Part shown: positions 58,139-64,000 of the stretch, piece after piece
Position numbering within the stretch: position 1 is the first letter of the stretch
Layout: every line of letters begins with the position of its first letter
Assembly (NCBI RefSeq): GCF_001625215.2
Contig: NC_030385.2
Coordinates: forward strand, 35,799,598 to 35,863,597
Reading direction: 5' to 3'
Source: Daucus carota subsp. sativus
Taxonomy: Eukaryota; Streptophyta; Magnoliopsida; Apiales; Apiaceae
DNA: 64,000 bases
Position numbers and translations under genes: made by a program
The notes under the pieces: model-generated
Database searches by the model: none
What the model was told of the DNA's origin: nothing
What the model saw: only the letters and a program-made list of their open reading frames with translations

Positions 58139-59724
58139 TCACGGGCTGGCAGTGGACTGAATCCAATGCCTGCACAAAGCCAGTTTGTTCTTGGGCGTTC
58201 CATTCTTAATGCTCACTACTATCTTCCCAGGCTCCCTTACATAAAATGAACTCGTTATACTTTTTCCCATCCTCATTTCCTTCTGAATCAGAATCTGATA
58301 AGAGCAATCATCGTTCGGGATGAATTCCTCCTTGTAGCTCACCTCAAATCCAACCACAGTCATGGACCAAAACGCAGTCACCCCTGCCTGAGAACAACAC
58401 ATTTGGCAGATGATACAAATACAAACATGTTTCCGAATTCAAATAATAACTAGTATAATGAATAAACCATTACAATACTAGCAGTGAAATTAATACCTGA
58501 GGCACTGGAATCTGAAAACATTCCACAGAAAGAGGTCTTATTTTTCGATGCACAACTTTTGCATCTCCCTGAGATAGGTCCCCGGTCTCTTGTTCAAGGC
58601 CTCCGTATTGAACTGGTAAGTTTTCCGGTGCTATAAACCTTTCATGCACATGCAAAATTTGAATTAACCAGTGATCGTAAATATGGCTGTAAAATCTATG
58701 TTCTTACTTGAGAAGGGTCTTGGCAACTCTGAATGGCCTCACGAATATAAACTTGTGAGTCTTTTGTGTTAATGGCAAGATTTGTAATGCATGGAACGTC
58801 AAGAGCCAGAGGGGAACGTTGATAACAATCTGTCAATTCGATCAGTTAATATATACTATGTTTCTGTTTAATGTTTAAAATCTAAATGCAGAAACAAAAC
58901 AATGTTTGAGCTTATGATTTAGATGTACTTACGTTTCTGTATATGATTCCAGGATAATAATTCTGCAGAAGATTTAACATTTTCTTGTCAAAACTGGGCA
59001 GGTCCTTGATCAATGGACCCGGGGCATCCTTCAAATCTATAATCATAATGATGGAATTTGTGCCGCCAGGTCTGAGATCTAGTGTTTGAACACACCTCTC
59101 CATGAATTGGATGTTCCATCTTAAGAAATCCTCATATTTGTCGTATGAATTGAATCTTTCCTTGTATGCATTTTTTTCCTTGTAAGTTCCATATATAATG
59201 TAGCACACGGAGTGGCCTTTGATTCCTTTTTTAGTGCTAACGTGTCCGACTTCCCCAAGATCAGGGTCAAAGTTTTCATGTAAGATTTCATCAATGCCTT
59301 TCTTCATTCGCCATATTAATGTTCTTTGGAGCATGGAGAGGGACTCAGAGACCTTGAAATGTGTAGCTTCTAAGAATTTGGTGAGAACAATATCAGTTGC
59401 CTCGTGGCCTTTGCTAGGCAATAAAGGAACGCCCCAGAGGCTGAGGTCCAGAAGACGTTCCTCGTCCTTTGCATCTTGTGTAAAGGAAGACGTCTCGTTT
59501 TCATAGATGTAATTGTTCTGAATTGCATCTTCCAGTTTGCACCTGAATTCAGACAGAGCCTTCATTTTTGAAATTGTCATCACCAGAGGAGCCTGGTGGT
59601 CGTCATAAATGTCAAATTCTTGATCAAGTTCCTGGCCGTAAAATGTGGTCTCAGCAAGATCACTGGAGGTCGGGTGCACTTTTGCTTCATTCGGCATCTT
59701 CATTCCTGTTACAGAATCCCCCAA
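58139..59724 (-). CDS. patellin-like phosphoinositide-binding protein (CRAL-TRIO N, Sec14, GOLD)
   Basis: Four exons on the minus strand: 58933-59724, 58708-58829, 58497-58638 and 58139-58387, 1305 nt in total (434 aa). An acidic N-terminal part leads to the CRAL-TRIO N region (LWGVPLLPSKGHEATD and LTKFLEATHFKVSESL). The Sec14 lipid-binding domain follows (GHSVCYIIYGTYKEKN to the second exon), then PENLPVQYGGLEQ and a GOLD domain ending HWIQSTASP. Patellins bind phosphoinositides and act in membrane trafficking and cell-plate formation. The length fits the shorter patellins (PATL4/6 type). The start is uncertain: TGTAACAG just before GAATGAAG at about 59705 could be a splice acceptor, in which case an upstream exon is missing from this model. 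Confidence 0.88.
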
Positions 59725-60470
59725 TGGACTCCGCTAGATTAGGCAGAGGCGGTATGCACTAGATCAATAATCTCTGCTCAAGGGCCAGGTCCAAGTGGAA
59801 AATGGAACATGTTAGACAGACTTAAATTTATCGAGACCTCCACTCTAGTTACTGTTCTGGCAAATGCAGAACATACTTTCCGATGTGAAAGCCAAGCCAC
59901 AGGGCTCAAATCTGATTCCAGAAGAGGAATTTTCCAATATTTTTCCTCTGGTTTTTTGTCATGTGGAATGGAACCAAAGAGAGTTGTCATGAGGAGATGA
60001 TGGTATCAGGTAGAGCTTGGATTTTGAAATTGTAACCGCTAGTTTGATTGGCAATAAATTTAGGCTCTTGGCACAAACCATTCCATAGAAAGACTGGAAT
60101 CATATCATCCAATAATAATAAGTCGCACGTGTGGAAGTAATGGCTAAAAATATTACTATGATTTAGGGGAGAGGCTGTGAAGAATCTTTGATCATATACA
60201 AATAAAAAACACTGTCCACAACATGAGCGATGATAATTGATAAAAGCACTCTGATTGAAATCCATCCACCAATTTTGTGCAACAATAATTACAATAAACT
60301 AGACATCCAGCCGCTCCTGCAGCATACTATAAAGACTACTACTATATGTTCCTTTGCACATGATTTATTCAATAATCCTCGACACTTAAATTACATTCAA
60401 CTTCTTTACCAGCCAACTACAAACACCTAATGGGTATCCTTTCTAGAAACAGAAACAACGTCTATTCATG
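59725..60470. other. spacer between the patellin and TOL genes
   Basis: It contains small minus-strand frames (59778-59990, 59987-60265) that match no family I know, plus the likely 3' UTR of the TOL gene. Confidence 0.4.
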
Positions 60471-63400
60471 CTAGTTTTCAAGCTTCCCTGCCTGCGGGGA
60501 ACTGGGCTTTTTTAAGTCGCTGATTGGCTCGGTTGTCTCTGGTTTTTGGGGAGGAGCCTCTTCTTTACTTTCGCCGCTCTGACTGGAGACATGCACAGCT
60601 GCATCAACTTTTGTGGGGTTGGCATTGAGGTGATCTGTCTTTGTGTGCATAGATGACTCAGCTTGGGTGCCATCTGAAGTGGCTTTCATGGTGTCTCCAT
60701 TCAGGGAAGTTTCCCTGTTCACTTCGCCAAGACTACTTGCATCCACAGGTGAATCAACTTCTGCAGTACTCTCTGAGACTTTAGTTAGTTGTCCTCCAGA
60801 CACTAAAGAAGCTTCAAGTTCATCGCATCTTGAAATGACTTGCCTAAGCTCATCATGGAGATTTAGAGCCTCAAAAAGCATAGACTCATCATCATTCGTG
60901 CTCTCTGCAATCCTCTGAACCACAGGAAGAGACTGCTTGCACTTCTCCAACATGCTCACCGTCAAATCTTCCTGCAAGCACACATGGATTTGTTACAATT
61001 TATCATCATACTCCTGATGCTTCATGCTTATATGATATATCTATCAACCATTAGCAATTGATATAGTACAAAGATACATGCCCCGTTTGTAAAGGAATAA
61101 AATTTGTGCTATTCTGTGCAGTGTGCACAAAATATTGCAGTATAATTTTCATTCTTGCTGCATCCCATACTTACTGATGTAAACTAGAGCTTAAATCCAC
61201 CAGTTTAAGATGAAAGGCAATGATTCTCTTTCCTCAATCTCATCCTATTCCTCATTCATAATATTTCATATCGTTCCTTTCAGTCGAAAAAAACAATAAT
61301 GAATAATGAAGACAACACAATTGACAGATTAACCACGCACTCAAATTGGTGGTCCACAAGAATTATATGCACAAGTTACGTGCAAGGTTCCTTATATTGA
61401 TTTTTTGATTACATGACTTGATCCCATTCCTTTTTGCCTTTAATTTCATTTGCTGAAAAGGTATTTATATCAACTAGTACTATGTTCAAAGTTCAATGGA
61501 TCAGGCAAATTACAGAGGAGCCAACCGCCAACTAAAAAGTAGTGTAAATCACAGAAACAAAGAATTGCTTTACCTTGACAAGTGCTGGTTCAGTTCCAGA
61601 GTCCAAAATGCTTGAAAGAAGGTCCAGGCTGTTTCTTGTTACTACAAGGAATTCTTTATTATCTTCCAAAGACAGACTGCCAAAATTATATTGAGATGTC
61701 TGATCATTTGCATCAGGAATAGGGTATTCTCCAGGGGGCAAAGTAATCTGTTCATTGCCAACATATGACTCCAAGGTGTATTGCTCAGGCTGGATGTCAC
61801 CAGCTTGTGCGCCTCCACTTAAAATCTCTCTTGCCTTTAATGCCTAATATTTTATTACCAAGAAATGGTGAATAATTGTTTTTTTAAATTGATAAACAAA
61901 ATATGACATTGTAGATACTATACCAAAAGAAAGCTTGGGAACAAAACATATATAAAACATGGTTACTGCCTGTACTGAATGATTAAAAAACACAGGAGAA
62001 AAAGCATGCAACACAGTAGTCGGTACACTGCTTAGCAAGCTAACCGTTCCTTGAAACACTTTATCAAGTCTCGGTCACAAAAAAGTCATGTCTTTTAAAG
62101 GTTCTCAGTTTTCATTTAAAGATAGAAAGATAATGAAACTACCATTCAGTGACAAATTTATTAAAGCCGTTATATAACAGAAGAGCCTTGGATAAAAATT
62201 TAGAGGACAAGTTGTTCCGGGCGCAGCCATGTTATGCCAAGCCTATGCTTCCGCCCATACTGAAATTTGTGCAAGTATTACTAGGAATATGAACTAGCAA
62301 AGTAGCAATCATCTTTACTACAGGTAAGCATGTAATTAAATTGATATATGAATTATAAAGGTACTCGATCGCCAAGATGAGTTATTCTTGTCCGTTATGC
62401 TTCTTGCCGTGTTTACCAAATATATCTGTTCAACGCCTTGTTTCCTTATTGTAAAAGTAAAGGTATTACAAAGAACAAACTAACCTTCTCTCAGATCAGA
62501 CAAGCACTATATGAAACATACTTTGGGTCTACAGCTTGTGTTTGATGCGTCTGGGACTGGGAAAGCCTTACTTCTGATGAGTGCCAGCTACACCTAAATG
62601 CCTTCACCTAACCTACCCCATCATTTCCTCCTCTTTAATATCTCTAGTCTTTCTAAAGTGAATGATTTATGGTAAACATTTGAATATGCGGCACACAATT
62701 ATTTTTTCTTGGAAAGCTTTATGATATCACTCCTACTCCTACACAAGTTTTTAGAAAAGCAATACCCAATGCAACCTAAAAGTGTTACAAGGGGAATACA
62801 ATCTACGACTGCAAAGCAGTGGATCATCTTAAAAAATTGTTTATCCCCGCATATCCCTAAAAAAGGGAAAGCCGCCACAGTTCCTCTCCCATTCACCAAT
62901 CAACCAATCTATTCAAATTCATGTAAAACACGCAAGTCAATCTTCCATCGAATACGACAAAAAGGAGAAACAATCCACAAATTTACTTGATTTATACATT
63001 GTGTTACACATATTTCACAAATCTATTTTTGATCCTAACAAAAAATTATCCTAGTTCCTCTCTACATATCATAATCAGTTAACTAATCACATAAAACACA
63101 CAGATAATCACATATCGACAATTGCAGACAACGCACCAACCAAATTTAACGAACATCATATAGCATATCCGAAAAACCAGACAAACAATCCAAATACACT
63201 CAATTACACATAACACGCCATAATCCGACAAACTAGAGACACAATTCACATAAACCCTTCCAAATCAAACACGCCACATATCCGACAACCACAGACAAAA
63301 ACCCCTCACACCAACCAACAAAATCACATAACACACACATATACCAAGAATTAAAGAAATTCACCATATAAGTCTGATGAAAAACCGGAAGATACATAAG

Positions 63401-63832
63401 ATCATCATTCTGCCCCCAAGCTCTGACCATCTCAAACCCCCTCCTCGCCACCTCCTCATCCGCCTTGGGATCCTCAATCACCCTCACCATCTCCTCCAGC
63501 ACCTTCTCCGACGCAACTTCAGAAAACACCTTCTCGCAATTAGAAGTCAGAGTCTCCAAGAGCTCAAGACACAGCCTCTGAGTCCCCACATTCTTGCTCC
63601 CCAGCTTCTTCTTGATGGCCTTAACGATCTCAGTGCCGCTGACCTGTTCGGAGTTGATCATGGAACATAAGCGGAGATTGAGGCCCCAGTTGGGGTCGGA
63701 GAGAGAGTCGGCGGTGGCGTCGTCGACGAGCTTGGACTCGGCGGTGGGGGCCTGGAGGATCTCTTTCATTTTGGCGGTGCCGGACTTGAATCGCTCGGTT
63801 AAGGAGGATGAAGCCATCTTCAATTTGTCCAT
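60471..63832 (-). CDS. TOL2: TOM1-LIKE protein (VHS and GAT domains), TOL2-like
   Basis: Three exons on the minus strand: 63365-63832, 61574-61843 and 60471-60971, 1239 nt in total (412 aa). The N-terminus MDKLKM leads into a VHS domain (about 35-155, with NWGLNLRLCSMIN and AWGQNDDLMYLPVFHQTYM). A short linker (ALKAREILSGG) and a GAT domain split over exons 2 and 3 follow (EFLVVTRNSLDLLSSIL to LHDELRQVISRCDELEASL). The tail is Ser/Pro/Glu-rich. TOL proteins bind ubiquitinated cargo at endosomes as plant stand-ins for ESCRT-0 and feed plasma-membrane proteins to the vacuole. The MDKLK start and EDLTV.MLEKCKQS block point to TOL2 among the family. Intron 1 is 1521 bp. The frame is intact. Confidence 0.93.
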
Positions 63833-64000
63833 GGTTGGGTTGATTGAATCCTAGGTTTTGTGTTTAGTTGTGAAATGTTTGATTAAGGATATAGATACAT
63901 GTAATGATGGTAGGGTATGTCGGTAATAGAAAAGTGAGTGTAAAGTGATGTGGGTGTTTATGTGGGGCTGTTTTACTAGTAGTTCGGTTTTGGGTTTGCC
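63833..64000. promoter_or_regulatory. 5' UTR/promoter-proximal DNA of the TOL gene
   Basis: Immediate upstream region of the TOL start codon up to the window edge. No TATA box is obvious. Confidence 0.4.

Noticed and set aside
59778-60265. Two small minus-strand ORFs upstream of the patellin as extra exons
   Set aside because: Their peptides show no patellin similarity and no convincing splice chain links them to 59724.
62699-62990. Small ORFs inside TOL intron 1
   Set aside because: They have no domain and lie within an intron whose flanking exons join in frame.
1-64000. A novel multi-gene defence or biosynthetic system
   Set aside because: The recognised genes are unrelated in function and orientation. 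The only unknown candidates are the 132-residue gene at 33443 and the retrotransposon leader ORF at 4922.

Overview
The window is plant nuclear DNA. The genes have short GT-AG introns, and it contains 11S seed-storage globulins, an R2R3-MYB factor, plant Ty1/copia and Ty3/gypsy retrotransposons and many MITEs in very AT-rich spacers. The protein families fit a eudicot. An asterid, possibly Apiaceae, is my guess from the look of the globulins and of a eugenol/isoeugenol-synthase-type reductase; the window does not prove it.

Layout, left to right. 1-11938 is a nest of two minus-strand Ty3/gypsy elements. A young-looking one with an apparently intact gag-pol frame, an extra leader ORF and a 3.7-kb LTR has inserted into the reverse transcriptase of an older one that carries an in-frame stop. 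11939-17070 is AT-rich spacer with a Harbinger-type MITE, a hAT-type MITE and copia LTR/PBS debris. 17192-18675 is a three-exon subgroup-2 R2R3-MYB gene (+). 19151-22469 is a foldback, Mutator-like non-autonomous element containing a nearly identical 1.2-kb tandem duplication. 24047-24753 is another hAT MITE. 25893-30120 is a ten-exon SLU7 splicing-factor gene (+).

31347-36824 holds two 11S globulin genes (-) with a small two-exon gene of unknown function (+) between them. 37140-40422 is MITE-rich spacer with a SINE, a 533-bp inverted-repeat MITE and a Harbinger MITE, each with a target-site duplication. 40610-48572 is an NmrA/PCBER-family reductase gene broken twice: by a frameshift in exon 1 and by a full-length 6.6-kb copia element in exon 2 whose LTRs differ at one visible base. 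48853-49583 is a deletion derivative of a hAT transposon that keeps the start of a transposase. 53957-55685 is the third 11S globulin gene (-). 58139-59724 is a patellin (Sec14-GOLD) gene (-), and 60471-63832 is a TOM1-LIKE (VHS-GAT) gene (-).

The genes do not form a pathway. The three globulins are a dispersed tandem family with the same orientation, the same intron phases and RY-rich seed promoters. The other genes are housekeeping (SLU7, TOL, patellin) or stress/specialised metabolism (MYB, reductase relic). Exon boundaries were placed by hand from splice sites, reading-frame continuity and family sequence. Every intact gene model has a total length divisible by three.
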